DNA from: Topomyia yanbarensis
Lineage: Eukaryota > Arthropoda > Insecta > Diptera > Culicidae
NCBI RefSeq assembly: GCF_030247195.1
Contig: NC_080672.1
Span: 346,702,413 to 346,766,412, forward strand
Reading direction: 5' to 3'
DNA length: 64,000 nt
Below the pieces are notes generated by a model. That model saw nothing but the letters and a program-made list of their open reading frames with translations. It ran no database searches and had not been told where the DNA came from. Of the stretch, positions 43,371 to 55,590 are shown piece after piece. The stretch's first letter is position 1, and each line of letters opens with the position of its first letter. A program made the position numbers and the translations under genes.

Positions 43371-46300
43371 TTAAAGTTGGATATTGATGGTTTTCATGAA
43401 GGTGTATATAAGGGACATATAGAGGACATCGCGGCTTGCCAACACATCTCGAACCGGGACGTTGGGTGATCTTCCTCGGGCCCGGAGGGTGTCCATAAGC
43501 CGAGACCTGGCGAAACTGTACTCGGTGCACGCCCAGACTATGTGCTCTATATCGTGATAACCGTCGCCACAAGCGCAGATACCACTCTCCACCAGCCCAA
43601 TACGTCGGAGATGTGCATCCAGCGTGTAATGGTTCGCCATGAGTCGAGACATCACACGAATGAAGTCACGACCCACATCCATCCCCTTGAACCAAGGTTT
43701 CGTCGATACCTTAGGGACTATCGAATGTAGCCACCTTCCTAGCTCCCCATTGCTCCACGAGGTTTGCCAACTTTCGAGGGTTCTCTGATGAGTAATAGTG
43801 AAAAATTCGTGGAAGCAAATTGGTCTTTCAAAAACGTCACCTTCAATGGCACCCACCTTAGCTAAGGAGTCCGCCTTCTCATTGCCCGGAATGGAGCAAT
43901 GAGAAGGGACCCACACCAAGGTAATCTGGAAAGATTTGTCAGATAAAGCACTCAGTAGCTCCCGTATTTTCCCCAAAAAATACGAGTAATGCTTTCCATG
44001 TTTCATCGAGCGAATAGCGTCAATAGAACTCAGACTATCCGAGACGATGAAGTAATGGTCTGCGGGTAATGTGTCAATGACTCCAAGGGTATACTGAATA
44101 GCAGCTAGTTCTGCGGCGTAAACTGAAGCAGGGTCACTGAGTTTGTAGGAGGCGGTGAACTTTTGATTGAAAATACCGAAGCCAGTGGACCCTTCGAGGT
44201 TTGATCCGTCAGTATAAAACATCTTAGAACAGTCGACTTCTCGGAATTTATTATAAAAAATATTTGGAACCACTTGTGGGCGTATGTGGTCCGGAATTCC
44301 ACTAATCTCATCTTTCATGGATGTGTCGAAGAAAACAATAGATTCAGAAGTATTTATGAAATGCACACGGTTGGGATTGTAAGAAGAAGAATTAATATTT
44401 TGCGCCATGTAGTCAAAGTACAGGGACATAAAACGGGTCTGAGAATTGAGCTCAACAAGCCTTTCGAAATTTTCAATCACCAACGGGTTCAAGATATCGC
44501 ATCGAATGAGCAATCGATATGAGAGTTCCCAAAATCGATTTTTCAGCGGGAGAGCGCCCGACAGGACTTCGAGACTCATCGTATGGGTCGACTGCATGCA
44601 CCCTAAGGCGATACGCAAACAACGATACTGAATTCTTTCGAGTTTGATGAAATGTATGTTCGCGGCGGGTCGAAAGCAGAAGCATCCGTATTCCAGTACC
44701 GACAGTATCGTTGTTTGATACAACCTAATTAGGTCTCCTGGGTGGGCACCCCACCACGTTCCGGTTATTGTACGAAGAAAGTTGATCCTTTGCTGGCATT
44801 TCTGTTTCAGATACCGAATATGGCATCCCCAAGTACCTTTCGAGTCGAACCAGACCCCTAGATATTTTACTGTGAAGACCTGAGCTATAGTTTGACCCAT
44901 TAATAGAAGCTGTAGTTGTGCTGGTTCACGCTTCCTAGAAAATACAACTAGCTCAGTTTTCTCCGTGGAGAATTCGATACCCAGCTTAATAGCCCATGCA
45001 GACAAATTGTCCAAGGTATTCTGTAATGGTCCTTGTAGATCGACAGCTTTGGGTCCCGTAACAGACACCACGCCATCGTCTGCAAGTTGTCTTAACGTGC
45101 AGGAATTGTCAAGACATTCATCAATGTCGTTGACGTAGAAATTGTATAACAGGGGGCTTAGACATGAGCCCTGGGGAAGGCCCATGTAGCTAAATCGTGA
45201 TGTCGATAAGTCACCATGCGAAAAATGCATGTGCTTTTCCGACAACAAGTTTAGTAAAAAGTTGTTTAAAGTCGCTGAAAGACCATGCTGGTGCAGCTTC
45301 TCTGAAAGAATGTTGATAGAAACTGAATCAAAAACCCCTTTATATCTAGGAACACTGATGCCATCTGCTCTTTACTAGCATAGGCCATTTGAATTTCGGT
45401 TGAGAGCAACGCAAGACAATCGTTCGTCCCTTTGCCTTTGCGAAAGCCAAATTGTGTATCTGACAGTAAGCCATTTGCTTCGACCCAATTGTCGAGGCGG
45501 GATAGGATCATTTTCTCGAACAACTTCCGGATGCAAGATAGCATTGCGATCGGTCGATACGAATTGTGGTCGGAGGCTGGTTTTCCTGGTTTTTGGATGG
45601 CGATGACCTTCACTTGCCTCCAATCGTGTGGGACAATGTTAGCCTCAAGAAACTTATTAAATAAGTTCAACAAGCGTCTCTTGGCAGAGTCTGGCAGATT
45701 CTTCAACAAGTTGAATTTGATTCTGTCTGGCCCTGGAGCTTTATTGTTACACGACAAGAGAGCAAGTGAGAACTCCACCATCGAAAAAGGTGTTTCGTTC
45801 GCGTTATCGTGACGGGACGCGGCGCGGTAGATCTTCTGTGCCGGGGCGGAATCCGGACAAACCTTCTTGGCGAAATCGAATATCCAACGGTTTGAATATT
45901 CCACGCTCTCATTAGTACTGTTTCGATTTCGCATACGTCGGGCTGTTCCCCAAAGAGTGCTCATCGATGTTTCTCTCGTTAATCCGTCGACGAACCGGCG
46001 CCAATAACCGCGTTTTTTGGCTTTCATCAAACTCTTCATTCGCTTGTCTAACGTCGCGTACTGTCGAAAACTAGCGGGTAACCCGTCATTCCGGAAGGTC
46101 TTAAACGCGGCGGCCTTCTCTGCGTACACGTCTGAGCACTCTTTGTCCCACCAGGGATTGGGAGAACGTTTTTGTATGTTCGCGCCGGGTACTGGCTTAG
46201 TCTGAGCTTGATTCGCGCTGTCGAGAATCAAGCCAGCCAAAAAGCTGTACTCTTCCTCCGGATGAAGTTCTTGAGTAGATTCGATGTTGTCGGAAATCGC

Positions 46301-47068
46301 GGCAGCATAGCTCTTCCAATCGATATTTCGTGTGAGGTCATACGAAATATTGATTGTTTCCAATGGCCTTGAGCCGTTATTGATTGAGACTACGATCGGC
46401 AGATGGTCGCTACCGTGGGGATCAGGGATTACCTTCCACGCGCATTCTAACTTTAGCGAGGTCGAGCAAAGGGATAAATCTAATGCGCTTGGGCGCGCAG
46501 GTGGGGGAGGAATCCGTGTCATTTCACCCGTGTTTAGAATTGTCATGTTGAAGTTGTCGCAAATATTGTGAATTAAAGAGGAACGGTTATCATCATAAAG
46601 GCAACCCCATTCCGTACCGTGAGAGTTAAAGTCGCCTAAAACTAGTCGCGGTGCAGGCAGGGATTCTATGATGTCATGTAGCCGGCGATGCCCAATCGCG
46701 GTGTTGGGGGGAATATATATGGAAGCTATGCAAAGATCTTTGCCTTTGGTTGTTACTTGACAAGCGACAACTTCAATACCTGTTATCGAGGGAAGGTTAA
46801 TTCTGTAGAAGGAATAGCGCTTTTTGATCCCCAAAAGCACTCCTCCATAGGGGGTGTCTCGATCCAGGCGAATAATATTAAAGTCGTGGAAGTTGAGATC
46901 TATGTCGGAAGTTAACCAAGTTTCACATAATGCAAATGCATCGCAACTCAAATTATTTATTAAAATTTTGAAGGAATCGATTTTCGGGATGATACTTCTG
47001 CAATTCCACTGTAGAACAGTGATCAAATCCGTGACCTCGTTCGATGAGTTAGCCATCGAAGGATACAA
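43371..47068 (-). pseudogene. ORF2 (endonuclease, RT, RNase H) with one frameshift
   Basis: The start at 47068 overlaps the end of ORF1 by 20 bp. The endonuclease has LQWNCRSI, ALCETWL, SIYIPPN, LVLGDFNSHGTEWG and GSDHLPIVV, all catalytic motifs present. RT has APGPDRIKF, SYRPIAMLSCIRKLFEKMI, TQFGFRKGKGTNDC, VFLDIKG, GLPQGSCLSPLLYN and LADDGVV (A box D-D). RNase H has FYTDGSN, YAAELAA, SDSLSSID and GNEKADSLAK, so D-E-D-D is complete. The C-terminus has a CACGDGYHDIEHIVWAC zinc-knuckle-like motif. The frame changes once, in the A/C run at 45329-45338 just after VFLDIKG. This looks like a loss of one base. Otherwise both halves (47068-45340 and 45338-43371) are open, about 1,230 residues in total. 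A sequencing error in the homopolymer is possible. Confidence 0.85.
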
Positions 47069-48374
47069 TCGCTGAAAGGAGGGACCATTGAGCAGTCAAC
47101 TGCTTCAAAAATGTTCTTACTGTAGGGAGAAAAGCTAACATAAGACTTTTAATTGGATCAGTTATATTGAAAGTTTTTATTATCCAGTCCACAATGTCCG
47201 AGAGTTTGATAATTCCAGTTTCGCGATTATTCTCGAACTGAAACAGAGGAACACTTGGGATTTTTGATGTTCCGGGAAGTGCTGGGAACTCCTTCTCTGA
47301 GTTTAATCCTCCGAGACCAGGAGCTAATTGCTTCGGTTTGGTTGCAACACTTCCAATAGATGTGACTTTCGGAGTCCCGTCAAGGGATACCTTCTGGCCT
47401 TTACAACGAACTTTAGGAGAGGAAATGTTCCTCCTCTTCCTATAACTTCTAGGCGCCCTAGTAGATGTTCCCTCTTGTGGGTCATCAGCCTCGCCTTCGT
47501 TAGGAGGCAAGTGAGCATAGATGTTTGTTGAGGTTGGTGGTGTAGCTTTCTTTAGCATTTCTGCGAAAGAACGTTCGGATCGTCCCGCAAGGGAACGTTT
47601 TAGTTTATCCCCGCGTAGTTTGTACGCGGAACATGCCGAGATATCATGCAGATTCTCTGCACAGTTAGGACACTTCTCAGCATTCTTACTGCACGAATCA
47701 TCTAGATGATTCTCCCCGCATTTTCCACAGCGGGCCTTATTGCTACAATGGGTGGCTGTGTGACCCAATTGTTTACACTTTGTGCAATTCATGATCCGCG
47801 GCACAAACAGACGCACAGGCAGACGAACCTTGTGCAAGAGGACGTAATTTGGCAAAGCGGTACCAGCGAAGGTCAACCGATAAGAGTTTGATTGGGGGTA
47901 CGTTTTTGAACCATCCCCCGCAACTACTACTGAGTGCAAACGCTTGCACTCGAGTATTTTCACTGGCTGAAGTATGCGGTCTCTAAAACGGCCAACCCCG
48001 TACTGCAGCAGATCCTCGCATGTCAAACTGTCATCGGTGACAACGCCTTCAAACTGTACTTTTACAGCTGGAATATACACGTGATAGTCCTTCGTAAAGT
48101 GCTCGCAGCAAGCAATATCGTTTGCCTGCTTTGAGTTAGTCAGCACGACCCTCAGCCTGTCTGAGCGGACCTTTTTTATTTCGGTCACAGCCGAGAACCG
48201 TTCCGTCAGGTCTTTTGAAATCTGTAATAGATTCAGCGTTTTTGTTTTGGGCCGAAAGAAGACCACAAAGGGACCGGTCGAGAGCTCTGGATATTGTTTG
48301 GGTCGGGGGAGAGCCTTAGGAGTCGACTCGATCTCCATTTGGTCATCCGGGGAGGAAGCCATCGACACCGTCAA
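47049..48374 (-). CDS. ORF1 (gag-like RNA-binding protein), 441 aa
   Basis: This frame is fully open. The N-terminal part (PELSTGPFVVFFRPK, LQISKDLTERFSAVTEIKKV) precedes a central domain with KQANDIAC and FTKDYHVYIPAV. Three zinc-knuckle-like motifs follow: CTKCKQLGHTATHC (C-x2-C-x4-H-x4-C), CGKCGENHLDDSC and CPNCAENLHDISAC. The end is Ser/Lys/Pro-rich. Such ORF1 proteins coat the LINE RNA and chaperone it in the RNP. The start ATG at 48374 is the first in frame. Within the I-like retrotransposon; not a host gene. Confidence 0.85.
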   Translation of the reverse strand: MTVSMASSPDDQMEIESTPKALPRPKQYPELSTGPFVVFFRPKTKTLNLLQISKDLTERFSAVTEIKKVRSDRLRVVLTNSKQANDIACCEHFTKDYHVYIPAVKVQFEGVVTDDSLTCEDLLQYGVGRFRDRILQPVKILECKRLHSVVVAGDGSKTYPQSNSYRLTFAGTALPNYVLLHKVRLPVRLFVPRIMNCTKCKQLGHTATHCSNKARCGKCGENHLDDSCSKNAEKCPNCAENLHDISACSAYKLRGDKLKRSLAGRSERSFAEMLKKATPPTSTNIYAHLPPNEGEADDPQEGTSTRAPRSYRKRRNISSPKVRCKGQKVSLDGTPKVTSIGSVATKPKQLAPGLGGLNSEKEFPALPGTSKIPSVPLFQFENNRETGIIKLSDIVDWIIKTFNITDPIKSLMLAFLPTVRTFLKQLTAQWSLLSAIVSFDG

Positions 48375-48691
48375 TGCACGGGGTCAGCACCCGCGCAGAC
48401 GGGAAAAAGCCGTAAATGTATCAAAAAGGTAGATTTCACTTATCTGTATACTCGTTTCCCACGACGCACCAGTCCAGCTTAAATAGCTGGTTATTGTTCA
48501 ATCCTCGCTTTACGAACAAAAGGTTGAGGAATGTGGCCTAACGGTTAACACACGCACAAAAGAATAAAAGTCCAAACCTCGAAGAGGCAGAGAAAGGCAA
48601 AATAACCTTGAACGCGGATTACTGCACTGTTCTTTTTCCAACAGACCGAAAACAAAACACTTCTATCTCGATCGAGCGATGCGTAGAGACG

Positions 48692-48705
48692 ATTTGAAGA
48701 AGTTT
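48692..48705 (+). repeat. Target-site duplication, right copy
   Basis: ATTTGAAGAAGTTT, identical to 42525-42538. Confidence 0.85.
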
Positions 48706-50430
48706 CTTGTGGACGAGTGTAAATCGACTTTGCTTCTACTTACTTGGAGTCAACGGCGCACAGTGATGGGAAACGCCAAAAACGTGAACTTAGTTCACTA
48801 GAGGCCAAACCATCGAATATATTCACAGGGTGTTCGTATGAATATTCGCCACAATCTAATAAAAATTGAAATTAGGCATGGGTTACTATGGTCGAACTAA
48901 AAAAAATTGCCCTTTTTACTGATGAAGTAGATAGTTGATGTCTTCGACAAAGTTTTAAAAAGGCTAGTAGTGAATAATTTTGTTGAAGAACTTGAGCTTG
49001 TAGGACTAAAGGTTATCGATTTATAAGGCGTTTTCTATGGCAACCCCCTTAAGTCTAGCTCCTTTAAAATAACTTTTTTCATTATGACTTTTCGTGCAAA
49101 CGATGTTCAAGACAAACGTGGAGGTATTAAAACTACATAATATTTTCGAAGACTGTATGTAAAAATAGTCATTTGTTTCAAAGTGATTGAAGATTTTTAC
49201 ATTTTTTATACCAACTTCAATTAACTACATATAAGAAAGAAAGGTGCAAACCAATATGCACGAACAAGCACTTTTTTCACTGTCTCAACTATGCACAATA
49301 AAAATAAGAAGGTTTGGTACGTGGCACTCTAAAATCCTATGAATACGGTAAGCTTACTTTATCATGTTTGTTTACTCTTTCCATACAAAAATAAGCAAAA
49401 AAATGTTTTTGGTTTTTTTTCCGGAAAATTTTGTAATTAATGGTATAACACCCTTTTGTAAGCATTAAATTCATTATGACACATGTCTATTTGGGTATAT
49501 TTCAGTTTGAGATCTCCAATGATATTAAAAACATCACATTTTTGCTCCCACGTTTATTAAATCGGAACTATTCAGATAGAAGTGAAAACAATACTTGTTA
49601 TTGAATTTGAAACCGAAAATTACTAAAATTTGCGCAAAAAATAATGTTGGGGTTACAGGGCCTTTTGTCATTCATATTAATTTTTTTTCATTTTCTCGTG
49701 CGTATATCTCAATTAGGCCATTACAAATATTTTTTAAAAAATATGTCACCCCCCCCCCTGCAAAATCGCTGAAAAAAATCAGGGGGCAAATAATTTTTTT
49801 TAAAATAACCAAAATTCAAAAATTTGTCACGTTTTATAGAACAAAAATAGCTTCCATAGAGTTTTGCTTTTCGTAACTGAAAACTATTATGGTAGTTTTA
49901 GAAATTACCATCCCATGATAATTTTTATTTTGACCATTCTCGGGTAAATGTGAAGTTTAAATGAGATCATCGATCCAGTCCAACATCAAATGAAACGTTT
50001 GCTGGGCGCGGAAGGAAGGACCCATCTGTGTATTATCAAACAAACATCTCTTGGAAAGGCTAATTCAGACCGACTTCTGAATCGATTCCAAATTAAACTC
50101 AACAGTCGATCGAGACATAATCGATCGTTGCATTCGAAAATAATTTCGATAAGGAAACAATCTGAATTCAAATCAGACTCCTGGAGATTTATATGTGGTT
50201 CAATATTCTATATACATGAGCTTTACCGAAAGGTTTTTGACATTTAAAGATTTCATATGGGATCGTAGTATTCATACCGTATTTCCGCAGCCATATGTGC
50301 GATTCTTATGAACTTGATCAGATCAAAATCTGCTACCAAACCTTCCATTTAAGGCTAAGCTTGTGAAAATCGAATAAGCCGTTTTGCGAGAAGCCGAAGA
50401 GACATTAATTCTGAAATATTCCAAGAACCA
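48706..50430. other. Intergenic, no gene
   Basis: AT-rich sequence. A repeat unit with CAATTAGGCCATTACAAAT and a C-run (49748-49759) lies at 49700-49765 and is inverted at 55085-55170. No coding frame is supported. Confidence 0.4.
49700..49765 (+). repeat. GGCCATTACAAAT repeat with C-run
   Basis: AGGCCATTACAAATATTTTT, then AAAATATGTC and a C-run. The reverse complement is at 55085-55170 (AAGGCCATTACAAATCTTTT, AAAATTATGTCC, poly-G). The two copies face each other across the R1-like mosaic. Confidence 0.65.
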
Positions 50431-50770
50431 GAAACATGCGAAATTTTCGAGATAGACGCTGGAATCAAAAGAACTTTGTCTGGCCATCAGCGATCAAGAA
50501 TGCTCTAGCAAAGCTAAATATAGATCTTACAAATAATGGTATCATCGGCACTTACCGCAGGAAGAGCCGGGAATCCATTATCGTTGTTAATTTTTGTATC
50601 CTTGGAGTAACCGTAAAGATGGACTGAAAAGCGTGCGAGGATATATCCACAGCGACCACCAAGCGATTTGGCACAGCATTGATAACAGGACTATGAACTA
50701 CACATGAATATGAATATGTAGGAGATATATAAACGAGTGAAGATGGAAAAAAGCGATTTTTCACAGGAAC

Positions 50771-51200
50771 GTGTCCGTCGAAGAACTTGAATTTGAGGGT
50801 ATCCTCTTCAACCTAAATGCGAACGAGTTCACGGCACTACTAACAAAGGCGTGTAATGCGACCATACCAAGGGATGGGAAACTGAGAAACGGTCGCCGGG
50901 TGCAATACGACGATTATCGATCTACGTATAAGTTGCCTCCGAGCTTGGAGAAGAAGTCGGAGATCACTTCGGTTTCTCATCTCGCTCAGTTCAGAAGCTA
51001 GAAATCGCTCCGCTGCAATAGCAGGGCAAGTAATCAAATTTACCCGCGCGACGCTTGGCAAAAATTGATTCCTTCTGCCTAGTGTGTGATACGTGAACAA
51101 ACAATGAGTGACAATGCCAAGCAAAAGTATATCACGATGCGGGCAAACTGTGTTGCTGTCAGAGCTGCAAATTTTCACCAGGTTGTTTTGAACTTGAAGG
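50771..51200 (+). pseudogene. R1-like LINE: post-endonuclease linker
   Basis: MSVEELEFEGILFNLNANEF and LTKACNATIPRDGKLRNGRR is the segment that follows the endonuclease in R1-clade ORF2 proteins (LTxxACDATMPR, NGR). Stops appear after about 75 codons. It seems separated from the R1-like RT at 52640 by an inserted gag unit. Confidence 0.6.
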
Positions 51201-51639
51201 AAGAACAAATCTCAAATCATGCCCTACTATGTTCAATTCGCAGTTATTCGTTTACATCATTCATTCAAACAGTCGAGCTGCTCAATCATTTTCCTTTCAT
51301 TTTCGATTTCATTTACCTTGTGAATATCTCTGTACTGGGATATTGACTAAGTTTTTCAAGCAAAACTACTCTGAACATACTTCTTGCTGTTCATGTAAGC
51401 TTGAAAACATTTAAACTAAACCTGTCAACATTTAACCTAAACTGGCCTCTACAGAGCAGATGACAACTTTGGTTGGTGAATGAAAAAGCATCAATTTGAA
51501 ATGAAGACGTACGCTTCGGTTATGAAAATCCCGCCAACTTTAAAGTGAATGATTAAGGGAGGCTTTGAATTTGAATCATGGTTGGGTTTGATTGAGCTGA
51601 AAGTTGACATTTGAAAATGAAAATTTGCACCACTGGTTG

Positions 51640-52607
51640 CTGTTGACTACACGAAATATCCGGTAATACCATCAATTCATGAAGGGGAGCAAATGTTGAA
51701 GGTGAACTTGAAGTTCAACGTAGCTTGCGGTACTTTATGCGGTGCAATTCCACCATTTACGTCATGCGGTACTGAACATGTTAAAAAATATTAGTCAAGC
51801 AGAATCATTCGCTTCCCAGAACAACACGAAACACGTCATCGAATGTAATGACATTTTATACAGTATTCCAACGTATATAGATGTTGACAGTATCGAAAAA
51901 AAGATACATGACCTGGCACCACGTACTAGTTCCTTCGCTATCAATCCTGTCAAAATACGGAGAGGTGAATAGTGTTAAGGAAGATAGTTGGAGGAACTTC
52001 TTCCCAAGACTCCACAACGAAGTTCGTGTGGTGAGAATGCGTCCGACAAAACCTATTCCCTCTTACTTGACTTTCACATGCAAATCACCTCATGGTGTTG
52101 AATATTCTCAACGAATACTAGTCACGCACCCAGGACAGATACCTACCTGTCAATATTGTGATCATCCACATACACCACGGGAAACCTTGCGTAGAGAATG
52201 CTAAAGAAATTCCACCTGATACGACCAAAGCCGGTATACAATCATCGTATGTTAAACAACAACCAGTTGGTAAACCAACGACTGCAGACCGGGCATTCAC
52301 AAGCACCAGCTCAACAACGATCGGCCGCAGTACCACTAAACCAACTGCCATTACCAACATCGAAGTAACAACAATTACAGCAAATGTTTCCAAACCAACA
52401 ACCAACACCACCAATAAGGAATCTAATACCGATGAAGAAGGATTTACAATAGCGACCCGTAAGCACAAACAACAAATAAGAACATCCGACGATGAGCAAG
52501 ATGAATGCAGTACCGATGATGACATGGACGTAAACGAAAACGCGAGAGAAGACGGACCAAATGACCCCCAATGTGCGCTCCACGGCTCAGTTGTGCTAAT
52601 GCATTGA
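51640..52607 (+). pseudogene. LINE ORF1 (gag) remnant, plus strand
   Basis: Frames 51742-51972, 51881-52204 and 52158-52607 follow one another with small frame changes: SQAESFASQNNTKHVIECND, KEDSWRNFFPRLHNEVRVVR, KPIPSYLTF, CQYCDHPHTPRETLRREC, then a Thr/Asn-rich acidic tail (DDDMDVNENAREDG). It is the same family as the minus-strand gag at 4419-6121. It lies between two R1-like ORF2 parts. Confidence 0.65.
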
Positions 52608-52639
52608 GCTGTGTAAAATATATTTAAAATTAAAAAGAA

Positions 52640-53640
52640 GTCAGAAAGCTCGAGGGAAGCGAGCTGCAAGAACCGCTCTCAACAAAGCAGTCAAGCTGTA
52701 CAAGAAAGCCTTGCCACAAAGCCAACGCGAATTTCCTTAGGAAAGACCTACAAAGTTGGCATAACAAAAATAAAAGGCTCAGCTGCACCACCTGAAAGGT
52801 GCCCGGAAAAGATGGAGGTCACCATCGAAAGGTTTTCCCCACAACATGAATCTATTTTCGCCGTACAGTGAGGAGGATGATCACAAAGATGAAGATCGAT
52901 TTACCAACAAACAGATTATCGAGATGGCGAAAGCCATAAAAGTGAAGCGATACATGAGAGCCCGGATATGTTCAAAACGATCCGATAATTGGAAGCGACA
53001 AAAGCTGATGTTGCTTCCGATGCCGGGACAACATGGAAATCTTTCAGCGTAGTCAATATATCCCTTGGTAATGTTAGAGAGAAGGAGTAATCCTGAACAA
53101 GCTAACGAAGTACGCGGACCGTGAGAACGGCATCTCATATAATTCGGCTTCGTTATAGGCAGGTCTACAGTGAAATCCACCCGAACGGTTGTGGGAGTTG
53201 TGGAGACAGCAGAGATAAGGATATCGTTTTTGCGTGGTGGTTCCCTTAGGCGTGAAGAATGCTTCAATAGTACTAGCTGGGAAGCAATCGCCCACTCGCT
53301 GTACAGCACGAGTAACTCTGCAGGATATTATAGAGCTACTTTCAGTACCGAACACTGATCTACGAGACAGACAAGGGGGAATCACAACTACAACTGACGT
53401 TCCTCGACTCGACGCTGTGGAACGCAGTGTACGATGGAGTATTGAAGCTGAAGCTTCCCAGAGATATAACGATTTTCGGCTTCACGGATGATGTGGTGTT
53501 CCAAGTAATCGGACAATCGCTAGAAGAGGAGACACTCGACACGGAGACGATTGCCCATCATAAAACAGAGTTGGTGATGACTAGCAGCCGAAAGACAGCG
53601 CGGTCGGAAAATATATCATCGACTTGAACTTTTAAAGTCA
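52640..53640 (+). pseudogene. R1-like reverse transcriptase remnant
   Basis: Parts in order, over several frames: SSRRAARTALNKAVKLYKKA-type linker, GSAAPPERCPEKMEV, EDDHKDEDRFTNKQIIEMAK and WKRQKLMLLPMPG, STRTVVGVVETAE, STSWEAIAHSLYS, then NAVYDGVLKLKLPRDITIFG and FTDDVVFQVIGQSLEE (normally FADD) and AHHKTELVM. These are characteristic of R1-clade RTs. Many frame changes make it inactive. Confidence 0.75.
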
Positions 53641-54159
53641 CGACGATTATGTTAAGGGGAAGGCTGTGAGAGTAACCACAGCTTTGCTTGAGGCGCCAGT
53701 GTACTGGGCACCACGAACCAGCGGAAATCGCTGGACCGAAGCATGTGAACAGACTAGTTTCACCGTCAGGGACAAGATCGAGTAGGTCGAGTGAAGCACC
53801 AGCGGTGGGTCGTCGAGTTTTCAACGAACTGGAAGCAGCGAACTAGAAGCTACGCTCCATCCAGTATCGCCGAACCGCCCTCGCCAAGTACTGGTTGGCC
53901 CTTTGAGTAGGATTTATATACTATGCGAGTAGATTACGACAAAACTGGGAGCTAAATGACTCGTGCAAAAGCCATCGGTATCAGGAGAACTTCCGACGAG
54001 GAATTGAGATGGCTCGCGAAAACAGGAACTAAATGGTTCACAGAAACGAGAGCCAAATGGCTAACGGAAGTTCACCACTGCGATTAGCCGGATATGTGTT
54101 CGGAGCTAAACCGCTCTAATGTATCATTTTGTCTTAAGACTGAATCAGCCTCCCCACGA

Positions 54160-54300
54160 TATAACGCTTCGATGCAGTCGACATTTTCAGATATCGACGA
54201 ACTGAATCTAGTGGTATATGACACTCGACACTCCGGGTGTAGCTTAAAAAGTCGAGTTTCAGAGTGATTGCACAGTCTTCCTTATATGAAAAAGGCAAAA
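54160..54300 (+). repeat. 3' tail module of a LINE
   Basis: TATCGACGAACTGAATCTAG, TATGACACTCGACACTCCGG, TTTCAGAGTGATTGCACAG and ATATGAAAAAGGCAAAAAA form the same ordered module as in the tandem units at 36991-38145. It probably is the 3' terminus of the R1-like or a related element. Confidence 0.65.
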
Positions 54301-55084
54301 AATGAACTGATGATTGCTATACATTTCATAAATCCGTAAATGAATTTCTCTGATATGGCTACCTACTGCGCAACAAGATGGAGAAAAATGCAAAGATTTC
54401 GAAGATGTACACGGAACCGAGTCGAATTACTATCATGCACCAAACAAACAAATCTACAAGTCTTCAAGCACAAGCGATAAACCAAAGCTGATGTTTCCAC
54501 TAGAGTTCGAAAAAGTATAGTATGCACAGGATGTACGTTCGCCAGGCTACTGTATATGAAATACGCAATAGAAAAAATATCAGAGAAAACCATATCTGAG
54601 ATAAATAATTCCATTGACGCACACTTTACCTTTGGATTCATTTCAGAATGTTTTCCAAAAGTCCATAAGTGAAATGTTGCAATCCTGTTTCTGTACATTG
54701 TTATCAAGCAGGTTCACCTTTGACCGATTTCCATGCCTTGTGTGTACAGTCGGTCCATGTGCCGCCACAACGGAACGAAAACTATTCAAGCAACCAAAAT
54801 TTAATGCCTTAATGTACTCTTAAATGTTTTTTAAGTTCTTAGAGAACTTTCAAGCTCTTATTGGGAATTTAGAAATTGCACTGTTCGGAAAATTATTTAA
54901 AACGAAAACTTTAGCATCCCTTTCCTATGTGAACTTTTGATTGATTCAGTAATGTTTGCTTGAATTTTTCTAGTAGCTCAACCCCGCTATACGAAATCAC
55001 CCTGCGGAAACGTCCATGAGAACAATCGAAAGAAAATGCAAAAAGAAAAAAAAATTGTTTTTATTAAAATAAATATTTATTTTT
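54301..55084. other. Intergenic, no gene
   Basis: AT-rich sequence without a convincing frame. Ends at a C-run (55089-55107). Confidence 0.4.
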
Positions 55085-55170
55085 TGTTTGCCCCCCCCCC
55101 CCCCCCCTTCAGAAAAAAATTTGTACTTGGACATAATTTTTAAAAAAGATTTGTAATGGCCTTATTCTTC
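55085..55170 (-). repeat. Poly-C run and inverted GGCCATTACAAAT repeat
   Basis: A C-run of about 19 bases (55089-55107) precedes GGACATAATTTTTAAAAAAG and ATTTGTAATGGCCTT, the reverse complement of 49700-49765. Confidence 0.7.
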
Positions 55171-55590
55171 AATCAATTTTCATAAAATGTAACCTGTTGA
55201 ACGTGGAAAATTCTTACGAATAAAATAATAATAGATTCGTTACCGGTAAAAGTCAGAAACAACCATTTTCTTGATATAAACTCAACAAATCACACTTTTT
55301 TCATTAATTGTCCTAATACCTCAACTTCTCCTATTTTTTCAGCAATTACACTTTCCCCATGTGATCCCTAAGCGTATTTCTATTAAAAGTAGTAAATCAA
55401 ATAAAAAAAATTCTGTTAAATGGAGTTAATATGTGCGAGTTAATGACCAAAATGTGAAATTGAGACCAAATGTCAGTTAATTTGATTTTTCTGAATTTTA
55501 CCGGTAACGAATCTATGTTTATTTTGTTTCTGAGGACTTTCCACGTTCAACAAAGTGCAATTAATAAAAATTGAGTTAAGAATAATAGAG
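55165..55590. mobile_element. Foldback MITE with about 90-bp arms
   Basis: The left arm (TGTTGAACGTGGAAAATTCT, AGATTCGTTACCGGTAAAAG) and the right arm in reverse complement (TGTTGAACGTGGAAAGTCCT, AGATTCGTTACCGGTAAAAT) are similar over 90 bp (55165-55260 and 55490-55590). There is no coding frame. A target-site duplication was not found. Confidence 0.65.

Larger units (their letters stand above)
42539..48691 (-). mobile_element. Full-length I-like non-LTR retrotransposon, 6.15 kb
   Basis: A 14-bp direct repeat ATTTGAAGAAGTTT (42525-42538, 48692-48705) brackets the element. A short A-run (T-run on +, 42539-42544) marks the 3' end. It has a 5' UTR of about 300 bp, ORF1 (48374-47049), ORF2 (47068-43371) with endonuclease, RT and RNase H, and a 3' UTR of about 830 bp with a G-run on + (42966-42982). 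RNase H and three zinc knuckles place it with the I clade (MosquI-like) rather than Jockey. A second, diverged gag scrap is at 17060-17300. It is nearly intact, so the insertion is fairly recent. Confidence 0.85.

Noticed and set aside
45432..48482. Several plus-strand frames of 60-126 residues
   Set aside because: They are antisense shadows of ORF1 and ORF2 of the I-like LINE.
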